Shown: positions 10,159 to 19,064, counted from the stretch's first letter. The stretch is DNA of 64,000 bases from Paenibacillus thermotolerans (GCF_028745515.1 NZ_JAQZSG010000010.1:101127-165126); one strand, 5' to 3'. The notes: generated by a model from the sequence alone, not told the origin. Made by a program: numbers and translations.

Positions 10159-11547
10159 ATGCTCCATCCGGAAAGTTACAAAGGCCGCAAGGTCGTCGTG
10201 CTCGGCCTTGCGCGCAGCGGCGTGGCTGTCGCGCAAGTTTTTCACCGCGCGGGCGCCGTCGTAACGGTTAACGATAAAAAGGAACGTTCATTATGCCCTG
10301 AAGCCGACGATTTGGCGGCTCTGGGTATTTCTGTTATTTGCGGGGGGCATCCGGACGATTTGATCGATCAAGACGTCAGCCTCGTTGTCAAAAATCCGGG
10401 CATTCCGTATTCGATCGCTCCGATCGAGAAAGCGGTTCGGCTCGGCATCGAGGTCGTCACCGAGGTGGAGGTCGCGTACCATGTATGCTCGGCGCCGATC
10501 ATCGGTATTACGGGCTCGAACGGAAAAACGACGACAACGACATTGACCTCCCTCATGCTGACCGAATCGGGCGTGAACGCCGTCGCTGCCGGCAACATCG
10601 GCCGCGCGTTGACCGAAGCCGCATTGGAGGCTGTGCCGGATCAATGGCTCGTCGCGGAGCTCAGCTCCTTTCAATTGAAGGGAACGACCGATTTTCGGCC
10701 GAAGGTGGCCGTGCTGCTGAATTTGTACGAAACGCATCTCGACTATCACGGCACGATGGAGGACTATGCGGCGTCCAAGGCGAAGCTGTTTGCCAACCAG
10801 ACGTCCGGCGATACGGCGGTGTTGAACTGGGACAACCCGTTCTGCCGTTCGCTCCTGCCGTCGGTCAAAGCGAACGTGCTGCCGTTTTCATATACCGAGC
10901 GGCTGGATAAAGGCGTTTACTTGGACGGCGATAAAGTAATGTACGCGAACGGCGGCAGCCCTGACGAAATTATGCCGGTGAGCGAGATCGCCATGAAGGG
11001 CTCCTTTAACGTGGAGAACGCGCTTGCCGCGGCTGCGGCCGCCCTGTCCGCGGGAGCGAAGCTTGAAGCGGTGCGCAGCGTACTCGCCTCCTTCGGCGGC
11101 GTGGAGCATCGGCTGGAGTTTGTACGGGAGTTGAACGGCATTTCGTTCTACAACAATTCCAAGGCGACCAATTCAACCGCAACAATCAAGACGATCGGGG
11201 CGTTCGAGCGGGAGAACATCGTGCTCATCTGCGGCGGACTGGACCGGGGGGCCGATTACGCGGACCTGCTCCCGGTATTCAAGGAACGCGTCCGGGCGGT
11301 CGTCACGATGGGGCAAACGCGGGAGAAGCTGAATGGAATCGCCGAGCTCGCAGGAATAGAACGCCGCAAAACGGTCGAAGCTTGTGACAACCCGCAAGAG
11401 GCGATCGCTCAAGCGGTCCGCGCCGCGTATGAATTTGCGTCGCCTGGAGACGTCGTGCTGCTGTCTCCGGCCTGCGCAAGCTGGGATATGTTTCCTTCCT
11501 ACGAGGAACGCGGACGCATGTTTAAGCAATCCGTGCATACCTTGTAA
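10159..11547 (+). CDS. murD: UDP-N-acetylmuramoyl-L-alanine--D-glutamate ligase MurD
   Basis: 462 residues. MurD adds D-glutamate to UDP-MurNAc-L-Ala. An N-terminal Rossmann-like domain (GRKVVVLGLARSGVA) is followed by the ATP loop [13 protein letters not shown] (near residue 115), YNNSKATN and the C-terminal LLSPACASWDMFPSYEERG motif typical of MurD. It starts at ATG three bases after mraY, preceded by AACGAGGGGTTG. Confidence 0.96.
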   Translation: MLHPESYKGRKVVVLGLARSGVAVAQVFHRAGAVVTVNDKKERSLCPEADDLAALGISVICGGHPDDLIDQDVSLVVKNPGIPYSIAPIEKAVRLGIEVVTEVEVAYHVCSAPIIGITGSNGKTTTTTLTSLMLTESGVNAVAAGNIGRALTEAALEAVPDQWLVAELSSFQLKGTTDFRPKVAVLLNLYETHLDYHGTMEDYAASKAKLFANQTSGDTAVLNWDNPFCRSLLPSVKANVLPFSYTERLDKGVYLDGDKVMYANGGSPDEIMPVSEIAMKGSFNVENALAAAAAALSAGAKLEAVRSVLASFGGVEHRLEFVRELNGISFYNNSKATNSTATIKTIGAFERENIVLICGGLDRGADYADLLPVFKERVRAVVTMGQTREKLNGIAELAGIERRKTVEACDNPQEAIAQAVRAAYEFASPGDVVLLSPACASWDMFPSYEERGRMFKQSVHTL

Positions 11548-11615
11548 TAGAGGTTGTACAAGGGGGATTAAACTTGTGCCGCCTCTTACACAAGACGTGA
11601 AGAGGTGTGTCTCGT

Positions 11616-12713
11616 ATGCCGAAAGCTCGTTCCGCGCCGGATGTTTACATTTTGCTGGCGACGCTCGGATTGCTCGGAATCGGAATCGTCATGGTTTACA
11701 GCGCAAGCGCCGTGCTTGCGTTTCACGAGTACGGCGATTCGTTCTATTATTTGAAGCGGCAGCTCATATTTGCCGGCCTTGGTCTTGTCGCCATGTATTT
11801 TACCATGAACCTGGATTATTGGGTGCTGAAGAAGTACGCTAAAATCGGCTTAATCGTCTGCTTCGCGCTGCTTGTCATCGTGCTGATTCCCGGCATCGGC
11901 GTCGTAAGAGGCGGCGCCAGAAGCTGGCTCGGCATCGGAAGCTTCGGCATTCAGCCGTCGGAATTCATGAAGCTGGCGATGGTCGTGTTTATGGCAAAAT
12001 ACTTGTCGGACAACCAGGCTTCCTTATCCAAGTTTACGACGGGCTTGCTGCCTCCGCTGGGGCTGCTCGGCCTTGCCTTCGGACTCATCATGCTGCAGCC
12101 CGATCTGGGCTCCGGCGCAGTGCTTGTCGGCTCCACGCTGATTATCATTTACACGGCCGGCGCCAGAATCTCTCACTTGGCCGGCTTGGGAACGGTAGGA
12201 GTAGCCGGCTTTGTGGGGCTCATACTGACGGCGCCGTACCGCATGAAGCGGATCACCGGCTTTTTGGACCCGTGGTCCGACCCGCTCGGCTCCGGCTATC
12301 AAATCATTCAATCGCTGTATGCGATCGGGCCGGGCGGCTTGATCGGCCTCGGTCTCGGCGCCAGCCGCCAAAAGCACAGCTACCTGCCCGAGCCGCAAAC
12401 CGACTTTATTTTTTCGATCGTCGCCGAGGAGCTCGGCTTTATCGGCGGAGCGCTTGTGCTGCTTCTGTTTCTGCTGCTGGTGTGGCGCGGCATGCGGACG
12501 GCCATCACGGCTCCGGATTCGTTCGGCAGCTTGCTGGCGGTCGGCATTATCGGCATTTTTGCCGTTCAAGTATTTATTAATATCGGCGTAGTTATCGGCA
12601 TGCTGCCGGTTACCGGCATCACGCTGCCGCTCATCTCGGCGGGCGGCTCGTCGCTTACGCTGCTGCTGACGGCCATCGGCATTTTGCTTAACGTTTCGAG
12701 GTATTCCAGGTGA
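11616..12713 (+). CDS. spoVE: SEDS-family peptidoglycan polymerase SpoVE (FtsW-like)
   Basis: 365 residues from ATG 11616; a GTG at 11607 is in frame but sits only one base after the AGAGG site, so the ATG is preferred. About ten membrane helices. SEDS motifs include GLGLGASRQKHSYLPEPQ, TDFIFSIVAEELGF and the PLISAGGSS segment near the C-terminus. SEDS proteins polymerise lipid II and pair with class B PBPs, here presumably SpoVD and PBP2B. The sequence around the PEPQTDFIF motif resembles B. subtilis SpoVE more than FtsW as I recall them; a role in vegetative division cannot be excluded, since it is the only SEDS gene in this cluster. Confidence 0.85.
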   Translation: MPKARSAPDVYILLATLGLLGIGIVMVYSASAVLAFHEYGDSFYYLKRQLIFAGLGLVAMYFTMNLDYWVLKKYAKIGLIVCFALLVIVLIPGIGVVRGGARSWLGIGSFGIQPSEFMKLAMVVFMAKYLSDNQASLSKFTTGLLPPLGLLGLAFGLIMLQPDLGSGAVLVGSTLIIIYTAGARISHLAGLGTVGVAGFVGLILTAPYRMKRITGFLDPWSDPLGSGYQIIQSLYAIGPGGLIGLGLGASRQKHSYLPEPQTDFIFSIVAEELGFIGGALVLLLFLLLVWRGMRTAITAPDSFGSLLAVGIIGIFAVQVFINIGVVIGMLPVTGITLPLISAGGSSLTLLLTAIGILLNVSRYSR

Positions 12714-12769
12714 AGTAAGGGGGCAGGAACCCTTTTTCCCATATTGATGAAAAGGTACTGGGCATTTGT

Positions 12770-12798
12770 CACACTCTCTCGCGCGGGTACATAGTATA
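12770..12798 (+). promoter_or_regulatory. Possible mother-cell (sigma-K or sigma-E like) promoter in the spoVE-murB gap
   Basis: In the 187-base gap between spoVE and murB, CATAGTATA (12790-12798) matches the sigma-K -10 pattern CATAnnnTA, with CAC at 12770-12772 where an AC-type -35 is expected (17-base spacer). The gap also holds a short GTCAG/CTGAC hairpin (12814-12828). No reading frame for MurG or a remnant of it is seen here. The match is short, so this is tentative. Confidence 0.3.
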
Positions 12799-12900
12799 TC
12801 GCATGAATGAACCGTCAGAAACGCTGACTTTACCCTATGCGTTGATGTCCGCGAGAGAACGAGTTCCCTCATGCCCGAAAATTAGCAAGGAGGTACGACT

Positions 12901-13806
12901 ATGCGGCAACTCATCGATCAGCTGCGAGCTTCCGAGGTGGGAGACATTTATCCGAACGAACGGCTGGCAAACCATACGACATGGAAAATTGGCGGTCCGG
13001 CCGACGTCCTCGTCGTTCCGAAGGGGAAGCGGGAGCTGGCGGATACGATCCGCATCGCCGGAGAAAGCGGCGTTCCTTGGACGACGATCGGCCGCGGCTC
13101 GAACGTACTCGTATCCGACGAAGGCATTGCGGGAATCGTGATCAAGCTGGGAAAGGCGTTCGACTACGTAAGGTTTGAGGATACGCTGGTCATAGCGGGA
13201 GGGGCTTATTCGTTCATTAAGCTTTCCGTCATGTCCGGTCAAGAGGGACTCACCGGCTTGGAATTTGCAGGGGGCATTCCGGGCAGCGTAGGCGGCGCCG
13301 TTTATATGAACGCGGGGGCGATGAGCTCTGACGTTTCACGCATTCTGAAATCCGCCGAAGTAATACTATCGAATGGTGAATTGGCGGTATGGAGCGCAGA
13401 GGACTTTCAATTCGCCTACCGGCATTCCTCGCTGCATAAGACGCCTGCGATCGTGACCGAAGCCGTGTTCCGGCTCAAGCACGGAGACCGCAGAGAAATA
13501 GCGGCGATGATGGCCGCCTACAAAGAGCGCAGGCTTCGCACGCAGCCGCTGGCGGATGCTTGTGCGGGGAGCGTGTTCCGCAATCCGGAAGGGACGCACG
13601 CGGCGAAGCTGATCGAGGAAGCGGGCCTGAAGGGAACGCGTGTAGGAGGCGCTGAAGTTTCGACGCTGCATGCAAACTTTATCGTCAACACCGGCAATGC
13701 AACGGCGGAAGATGTGCTTGCCTTGATGAAACATATCCAACAAACCGTCGAACAAAAATTCGGTATTCGATTGGTTCCGGAAGTGTTGGAGGTGGGCGGG
13801 CGCTAA
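12901..13806 (+). CDS. murB: UDP-N-acetylenolpyruvoylglucosamine reductase MurB
   Basis: 301 residues, ATG behind AAGGAGG. An FAD/NADPH enzyme that completes UDP-MurNAc formation in the cytoplasm. The FAD-binding region shows NHTTWKIGGPADVLV, GRGSNVLVSD and LTGLEFAGGIPGSVGGAVYMNAGA; the C-terminal part has CAGSVFRNPEG with the serine proton donor and LIEEAGLKG. The length fits the shorter type II MurB of Gram-positives. It is followed 17 bases later by murA, so the first two committed UDP-MurNAc steps are adjacent. Confidence 0.96.
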   Translation: MRQLIDQLRASEVGDIYPNERLANHTTWKIGGPADVLVVPKGKRELADTIRIAGESGVPWTTIGRGSNVLVSDEGIAGIVIKLGKAFDYVRFEDTLVIAGGAYSFIKLSVMSGQEGLTGLEFAGGIPGSVGGAVYMNAGAMSSDVSRILKSAEVILSNGELAVWSAEDFQFAYRHSSLHKTPAIVTEAVFRLKHGDRREIAAMMAAYKERRLRTQPLADACAGSVFRNPEGTHAAKLIEEAGLKGTRVGGAEVSTLHANFIVNTGNATAEDVLALMKHIQQTVEQKFGIRLVPEVLEVGGR

Positions 13807-13822
13807 TTCCGGAGGTGGAACA

Positions 13823-15103
13823 TTGGAGAAACTGGTGATTGAAGGCGGGCGGCCTTTGCAAGGCACGGCACGCATCGACGGAGCCAAAAACGCGGCGCTG
13901 CCGGTTCTTGCCGCCAGCCTATTGGCGGAAGGCAAAAGCTTGATCGACAATGTGCCCGATTTACTGGACATCCATGTCATGCTGGATATTTTGCGCGCAC
14001 TTGGCGCTCGTGCGTCTTATTCCGGCAAAATAGCGGCCGTCGACGCTTCGACGGTAAACTCTTCCGAAATTCCGGAAGAATTGATGAGCAAAATGCGCTC
14101 CTCCATCTTTCTGATGGGGCCGCTGCTGGCGCGGTTCGGCGAGGTTACCGTCTACCAGCCGGGCGGCTGCGCGATCGGAGAAAGAAAGATCGATCTCCAT
14201 CTGAGAGGGCTGCAGGCGCTTGGAGCCGCCGTCACGGAATCCGGCAACCGAATCGAATGCCGGGCGTCAAAACTAATAGGCGCCGATATTGTGCTTGATT
14301 TTCCAAGCGTCGGCGCGACGGAAAACATTATGATGGCTGCGGTGACGGCGGAAGGAATCACTACGATCTCAAACGCCGCGCGAGAGCCGGAAATTTGGGA
14401 TTTGCAGCAGTTTTTGAACAAAATGGGGGCCAAAATCATAGGCGCCGGCACGGACACGATTACGATCGAAGGAACCGGGAAGCTGCTTCCCTGCGAGCAT
14501 AAGATTATTCCCGATCGCATCGTAACGGGCACGCTGATGGTTGCCGCCGCCGCAACGGGCGGAAATATTACGCTGGAGGGCGTCGTTCCGGGGCATCTTG
14601 CGTCGGTGGTCCATGTCCTGCGCAGAGCAGGTGTTCAAATCGCAATCGACGATGATATAATGAGTATCAGCGGCGCGGGCAGACCCCGCGCGATCGAAAG
14701 AATCGTAACAAGTCCGTACCCGTCTTTCCCGACGGATTTGCAGGCGCAGATGATGGTCCTGCTTTCGCTGGCCGACGGGCTCAGCGTTCTGAAGGAGACG
14801 GTGTTTGAGGGCCGATACCGTCATGTAAGCGAATTGTGCGCGATGGGCGCCGATATTCGCATGGACGGAAATCTCGCCTTTATCCGAGGCGTTCCGCGGC
14901 TGTACGGCGCTTCGGTCGAAGCTACCGACTTGCGGGCCGGCGCTGCCCTGGTGATCGCCGGACTCGCCGGGAAGGGAACAACCGTCATCGATCAGATTCA
15001 TCACATTGACCGCGGTTACGAGTCCATTGAAATCATCTTCAGCCGACTCGGCGCTCAAATCCAGCGCGTCGCATCGCATTCTCAGGACCGCATCGCGTTA
15101 TAG
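13823..15103 (+). CDS. murA: UDP-N-acetylglucosamine 1-carboxyvinyltransferase MurA
   Basis: 426 residues, TTG start behind GGAGGTGG. Transfers enolpyruvate from phosphoenolpyruvate to UDP-GlcNAc, the first committed step of peptidoglycan synthesis. The KNAALPVLAASLL motif near the N-terminus and the catalytic cysteine in PGGCAIGERK (Cys116, fosfomycin target) are present, as is FPTDLQAQMM. Two murA paralogs are common in Firmicutes; this dcw-linked copy corresponds to murAA/murB-linked murA by position. Confidence 0.95.
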   Translation: MEKLVIEGGRPLQGTARIDGAKNAALPVLAASLLAEGKSLIDNVPDLLDIHVMLDILRALGARASYSGKIAAVDASTVNSSEIPEELMSKMRSSIFLMGPLLARFGEVTVYQPGGCAIGERKIDLHLRGLQALGAAVTESGNRIECRASKLIGADIVLDFPSVGATENIMMAAVTAEGITTISNAAREPEIWDLQQFLNKMGAKIIGAGTDTITIEGTGKLLPCEHKIIPDRIVTGTLMVAAAATGGNITLEGVVPGHLASVVHVLRRAGVQIAIDDDIMSISGAGRPRAIERIVTSPYPSFPTDLQAQMMVLLSLADGLSVLKETVFEGRYRHVSELCAMGADIRMDGNLAFIRGVPRLYGASVEATDLRAGAALVIAGLAGKGTTVIDQIHHIDRGYESIEIIFSRLGAQIQRVASHSQDRIAL

Positions 15104-15144
15104 AGCTCGCAAGCATTTCTGCAATGCGAATTGCCGAACCGTTT

Positions 15145-15170
15145 GTCCCTTCCTTAATTGCGGGAGGGAC
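15145..15170 (+). terminator. Weak hairpin between murA and divIB
   Basis: GTCCCTTCC and GGGAGGGAC flank an 8-base loop, giving a nine-base stem with one G-T pair. It is followed by TACTGTTGTT and not by a clear T run. It may pause or partly terminate transcription before divIB. Confidence 0.35.
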
Positions 15171-15241
15171 TACTGTTGTTACGAAAATAGGACAACCTGA
15201 TCTATCACCCTAGTAACCGTTGTAAGAAGGATGGTGTTTTC

Positions 15242-16024
15242 GTGCCTGAGCTGCAGCCGATGCCGGTCGTGCGGGGGACGCGTCCCAAAAGAAGAAGCAA
15301 CAAGAAGCTCTTGCTTCTGTTATTTTTGTTTTTTATCGCATTAATGGGTGTGTTGTTTTTTCAATCATCCTTCAGCAAAATCCATAAGATCGACGTTACG
15401 GGAGCGAAGCTGCTCGCGACTGGCGAGATTATCGAAGCGGCCGGCATCAAGACGGGCGACCATTTCTTTGCCAAGGGGGCGAAGGATATGGAGCGCGGCA
15501 TCGAGAAGCTGGGCGCTGTGGAAAGCGTGAAGGTGACGAAGCGGTTTCCGGGCGGCATTCGAATCGACGTTAAGGAATTTCCCGTCGTCGCTCTGGAAAT
15601 CGACGATGAAGGGAAGCTTGTCGGCCTGTTGTCGAGCGGCTTCCCGGTTCCTTATACGGAAAGCGCGGACGCCGCGCCGGGGCCGCTGTTGACCGGTTGG
15701 ACCGATCAGGAGCTGAAGAAGAGCCTCTGTTTGGCGCTCGGATCGATTCCGCCGGAGCTGATGTCCGATGTATCGGAAATTCGGCCGATCCCAATAGATT
15801 CGTACCCGGATCGTATTTTGATGTATACCCGTTCGCGATACGAAGTAATTACCCGGATCGCCTATTTGCCTCAAAAAATACCGCTTCTTGACGATTATGT
15901 ATATGACATGAAGAGCGGCGGAAGAACGGAAGGCAGAATCTTTTTGCTTGAGACGGATTACGGGAACGGCTTCGATGACGGAGCTGCCGGCGAGTCCGCG
16001 GAAGAGCCCGCCGATAAACCGTAA
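15242..16024 (+). CDS. divIB: Cell division protein FtsQ/DivIB
   Basis: 260 residues, GTG start behind AGAAGGATGG. A basic cytoplasmic tail, one membrane helix (about residues 21-39), and an external POTRA domain starting FSKIHKIDVTGAKLLATGEI are visible, followed by the FtsQ domain. The last 20 residues are acidic. DivIB binds FtsL and DivIC in the divisome. Sequence conservation is modest, but position between murA and ftsAZ and the POTRA start make the call safe. Confidence 0.9.
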   Translation: MPELQPMPVVRGTRPKRRSNKKLLLLLFLFFIALMGVLFFQSSFSKIHKIDVTGAKLLATGEIIEAAGIKTGDHFFAKGAKDMERGIEKLGAVESVKVTKRFPGGIRIDVKEFPVVALEIDDEGKLVGLLSSGFPVPYTESADAAPGPLLTGWTDQELKKSLCLALGSIPPELMSDVSEIRPIPIDSYPDRILMYTRSRYEVITRIAYLPQKIPLLDDYVYDMKSGGRTEGRIFLLETDYGNGFDDGAAGESAEEPADKP

Positions 16025-16147
16025 TTGGAAAAAGAGTCTATTCAATCATTTCATATCATGCTAGAATTAATGTTATGAATTTTATGGCCTCTTCCGCAAA
16101 GATCCGATTATTTCCTTTAAAAACCATTGAAATTGACGGACGAAAAA

Positions 16148-16174
16148 AGAGGGAAATCCGGTCCTGTGTTGAAT
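16148..16174 (+). promoter_or_regulatory. Sigma-H type promoter upstream of ftsA
   Basis: AGAGGGAAA (16148-16156) differs at one base from the sigma-H -35 consensus RnAGGAWWW, and GTTGAAT (16168-16174) matches the -10 consensus RnnGAAT with an 11-base spacer. The predicted start is near 16181, 55 bases before the ftsA TTG. B. subtilis ftsAZ has a sigma-H promoter that raises FtsA/FtsZ at sporulation onset. An overlapping sigma-A pair, TTGAAT (16169) and TATTTT (16193), is also possible. The rest of the 211-base divIB-ftsA gap shows nothing else I can name. Confidence 0.6.
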
Positions 16175-16235
16175 ATGTATACAGTTCTAGTCTATTTTTG
16201 TAATCAGTCTTTACAATTGCGGGAGGTGCCTCGTT

Positions 16236-17474
16236 TTGAGCGGCAACGACATCATCGTCAGCTTGGACATCGGGACGTCCAAAGTCCGCGCCATCATTGG
16301 TGAATTGACGGGCGGCTCCATCAATATCGTCGGCGTCGGCTCCGTCGATTCCGAAGGTATACGTAAGGGAGCCATCGTTGATATAGATCAGACGGTTCAA
16401 TCGATCAAGAGTGCGGTTGATCATTCTGAACGTATGGTCGGAGTACAAATTTCGGATGTGTACGTCGGGATTTCCGGCAATCACATTCAGCTTCAATCGA
16501 GCCATGGCGTTGTCGCGGTTTCGAACGAAGACCGGGAAATCGGAAATGATGATATAGAGCGGGTGCTTCAGGCGGCGAAAGTTATCGCGCTTCCACCCGA
16601 ACGGGAAATTATCGGCATCGTTCCGAAGCAGTATATCGTCGACGGACTTGAGGGCATTCAAGATCCTCGGGGAATGATCGGCGTACGCCTCGAGGTGGAG
16701 GCATCGGTCATCACCGGCGCGAAAACATCCATACATAATTTGCTTCGTTGCGTCGAGAAGGCCGATCTGAAAGTAGCCGGGTTGATATTAATGCCGCTCG
16801 CGGCGGGTCATATGGCTTTGTCGAAGGATGAGAAGCAGCTCGGCACCGTGCTCGTCGATATCGGGGCGGGCGCGACGACGATTTCCGTCTTCCAGGGCGG
16901 AATCATGACCGCGACTTCCACGCTTCCGCTCGGCGGCGAATTCGTCACGAACGACATTTCGATCGGGCTGCGGACGCAGTTCGAGATCGCCGAGAAGATC
17001 AAGCTGAAATACGGCTGCGCTTCGGTGGAAGCCGCCGCCGCGGACCAGTTGTTCAAAGTGACGCGCATCGGCTCCAATGTAGAGAAGGAATTTTCGCAGG
17101 TGGACCTTGCGAACATTATCGAACCTCGGATGCAGGAAATATTCGAGCTGATCAAAGCGGAGGTTAAGCGGATGCGGCCTGCGGGCGACTTGCCGGGAGG
17201 ATACGTCCTCACGGGCGGAGCCGCTTCTTTGCCGGCCGTGCTGCCGGTCGCGCAAGCGGTGTTTGATACGTCGGTTCGGATAGCGGTGCCCGATTACGTC
17301 GGCGTTCGCGATCCTGCATTTGCAAGCGGAGTCGGAATCATAACATATGTTGCTAAATATTTGCGGTCACGAAGCACAGTCTCCGTTAAGAAACCATCCG
17401 GCAAGAAGGCGGCGGAGAGCAACAAGCCGAGCCTGATCGATCGGTTAAAAAATTTGTTCAGCGAGTTTATCTAG
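16236..17474 (+). CDS. ftsA: Cell division protein FtsA
   Basis: 412 residues, TTG start behind GGGAGGTG. An actin-like ATPase that tethers FtsZ to the membrane and recruits late division proteins. It shows the phosphate-binding DIGTSKVRAII at the N-terminus, a 1C-like subdomain, DIGAGATTISVF (phosphate 2) and GGYVLTGGAASLP (adenosine motif). The C-terminal LIDRLKNLFSEFI is the amphipathic membrane-targeting helix. It is 18 bases upstream of ftsZ. Confidence 0.96.
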   Translation: MSGNDIIVSLDIGTSKVRAIIGELTGGSINIVGVGSVDSEGIRKGAIVDIDQTVQSIKSAVDHSERMVGVQISDVYVGISGNHIQLQSSHGVVAVSNEDREIGNDDIERVLQAAKVIALPPEREIIGIVPKQYIVDGLEGIQDPRGMIGVRLEVEASVITGAKTSIHNLLRCVEKADLKVAGLILMPLAAGHMALSKDEKQLGTVLVDIGAGATTISVFQGGIMTATSTLPLGGEFVTNDISIGLRTQFEIAEKIKLKYGCASVEAAAADQLFKVTRIGSNVEKEFSQVDLANIIEPRMQEIFELIKAEVKRMRPAGDLPGGYVLTGGAASLPAVLPVAQAVFDTSVRIAVPDYVGVRDPAFASGVGIITYVAKYLRSRSTVSVKKPSGKKAAESNKPSLIDRLKNLFSEFI

Positions 17475-17492
17475 CAAGGAGGAGACTTTGAC

Positions 17493-18614
17493 ATGTTGGA
17501 ATTTGATCTCGACATGGACCAACTGGCACAAATAAAAGTCATCGGCGTAGGCGGCGGCGGAAGCAACGCGGTAAACCGAATGATCGATAACGGCGTGAAG
17601 GGCGTCGAATTTATTACGGTAAATACGGACGCGCAGGCGCTTCATCTCGCGAAATCCGAAATGAAGCTGCAATTGGGCGACAAGCTGACGCGCGGTCTCG
17701 GCGCGGGCGCTAATCCCGAGGTAGGAAAGAAAGCCGCGGAGGAGTCCCGCGAGCAGATCATAAACGCGCTCAAGGGCGCGGACTTGGTGTTCGTTACCGC
17801 CGGCATGGGCGGCGGCACGGGAACCGGCGCAGCGCCCGTCATTGCGGAAATCGCCCGCGAATGCGGCGCGCTTACCGTCGGTGTCGTAACGCGCCCGTTC
17901 ACGTTCGAAGGCCGCAAGCGCCAACAGCAGGCCGAGGCGGGGATTGCCGCTTTGAAGGAAAAGGTCGATACGCTGATCATTATTCCGAACGACCGGCTGC
18001 TTGAAATCGTAGATAAGAAGACGCCGATGCTTGAAGCGTTCCGCGAAGCGGACAACGTGCTCCGCCAAGGCGTACAGGGCATCTCCGACTTGATCATGGT
18101 GCCGGGTCTCATCAACCTCGACTTCGCGGACGTGAAGACGATCATGACCGAACGCGGCTCCGCCTTGATGGGCATCGGCCGCGCCAGCGGCGAGAACCGC
18201 GCGGCCGAAGCGGCGAAGCGCGCCATCATGAGCCCGCTGCTCGAAACGTCGATCGAAGGCGCGCGCGGCGTCATCATGAATATTACCGGCGGTGCGGATC
18301 TCAGCTTGTTTGAAGTGAATGAAGCGGCCGAGATCGTCATCGCCTCCACCGATCCCGAAGTGAACATGATCTTCGGGGCCATTATCGATGAATCGTTGAA
18401 GGAAGAAATCAAGGTAACGGTCATCGCCACCGGCTTCGATCTGAAGCCGAGCCAGCCTCCGGCGCGGAAGCCTTCTTTCGCTGCCGAACCGCAGCAGCCG
18501 GAACAGCGCACATCGAATTTGCGCCCGTTCAATTCTTCGTCCCAGGCAGGCGGCGACCAATTGGACATTCCGACGTTTTTGCGCAACCGCAATCGGACGC
18601 TGTCGGACGATTAA
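17493..18614 (+). CDS. ftsZ: Cell division protein FtsZ
   Basis: 373 residues, ATG behind AAGGAGGAG. A tubulin-like GTPase that forms the Z ring. The GTP-binding signature GGGTGTG lies at residues 106-112, and the T7 loop region is intact. A variable linker rich in Gln, Pro and Ser leads to the C-terminal peptide [11 protein letters not shown], the binding site for FtsA, SepF and other partners. Transcription ends in a strong hairpin 22 bases later. Confidence 0.98.
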   Translation: MLEFDLDMDQLAQIKVIGVGGGGSNAVNRMIDNGVKGVEFITVNTDAQALHLAKSEMKLQLGDKLTRGLGAGANPEVGKKAAEESREQIINALKGADLVFVTAGMGGGTGTGAAPVIAEIARECGALTVGVVTRPFTFEGRKRQQQAEAGIAALKEKVDTLIIIPNDRLLEIVDKKTPMLEAFREADNVLRQGVQGISDLIMVPGLINLDFADVKTIMTERGSALMGIGRASGENRAAEAAKRAIMSPLLETSIEGARGVIMNITGGADLSLFEVNEAAEIVIASTDPEVNMIFGAIIDESLKEEIKVTVIATGFDLKPSQPPARKPSFAAEPQQPEQRTSNLRPFNSSSQAGGDQLDIPTFLRNRNRTLSDD

Positions 18615-18635
18615 TTTCATACGGTGGACTCAAGC

Positions 18636-18675
18636 AAACCTCGTACCGAATTTTATTTTCGGTGCGAGGTTTTTG
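18636..18675 (+). terminator. Rho-independent terminator after ftsZ
   Basis: AAACCTCGTACCGAA pairs with TTCGGTGCGAGGTTT (one mismatch or wobble) around a short T/A loop and runs into TTTTTG. It closes the division and cell-wall cluster. Confidence 0.85.
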
Positions 18676-18709
18676 TTATGACGATACAGAGTATTTACCC
18701 TACGCGATG

Positions 18710-18894
18710 CTAACGGACACCACAGACGTTAAATCGCCATTTTACCCACCTTCCTACGGCTAACGGACACCAAAGACGCTATATCCCGATTTTTGGCGCT
18801 GACCCCGGCATTTTCGGGGCATTAACTGCAGTGGTGTCCGTTAAAACCGCAAACTCCATGTTTAGCGCCGAATAACTGCATCCCTGTCCGTAAG
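18710..18894 (+). repeat. Interspersed intergenic repeat, copy A
   Basis: About 185 bases with two direct CTAACGGACACCA units (18710 and 18760), an opposite unit TGGTGTCCGTTA (18832-18843) and a degenerate CTGTCCGTAA. The same arrangement occurs in reverse orientation at 45237-45422, with high identity along the whole length by eye, including CATTTTACCCACCTTC and CCGATTTTTGGCGCT segments. No reading frame or transposase is inside. The inverted arms could fold into long hairpins. The 390-base stretch from 18676 to 19064 holds only this repeat and the spoIIG promoter. Confidence 0.85.
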
Positions 18895-18940
18895 CGCGTT
18901 TCTATGTCCGTAATACCTTTTCTTATGCGTTGGTGTAACG

Positions 18941-19008
18941 TTTCGACAAAAATACCGACGATTTTACAGCACAGTTAGACAGACATTGGAAAAGGTTTTC
19001 GATATACT
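18941..19008 (+). promoter_or_regulatory. spoIIG promoter with Spo0A box
   Basis: TTTCGACAAA at 18941-18950 is the exact complement of the Spo0A box TTTGTCGAAA. Downstream, TTAGAC (18975-18980) and TATACT (19003-19008) are separated by 22 bases, the unusual spacing known for the sigma-A, Spo0A-activated spoIIG promoter of B. subtilis. TTAGACA over the -35 is itself one base from a second Spo0A core on the same strand orientation. The predicted start near 19014 precedes spoIIGA by about 50 bases. Confidence 0.75.
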
Positions 19009-19064
19009 AGCTTTCGAAGACGAAGCGGTGCTCGCCACAGTCGGACGGAGGCGGGAACAGACGT

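Noticed and set aside
18710..18894. The GGACACC repeats as a CRISPR array
   Set aside because: Units are irregularly spaced, occur in both orientations, and have no equal spacers; no cas genes are present.
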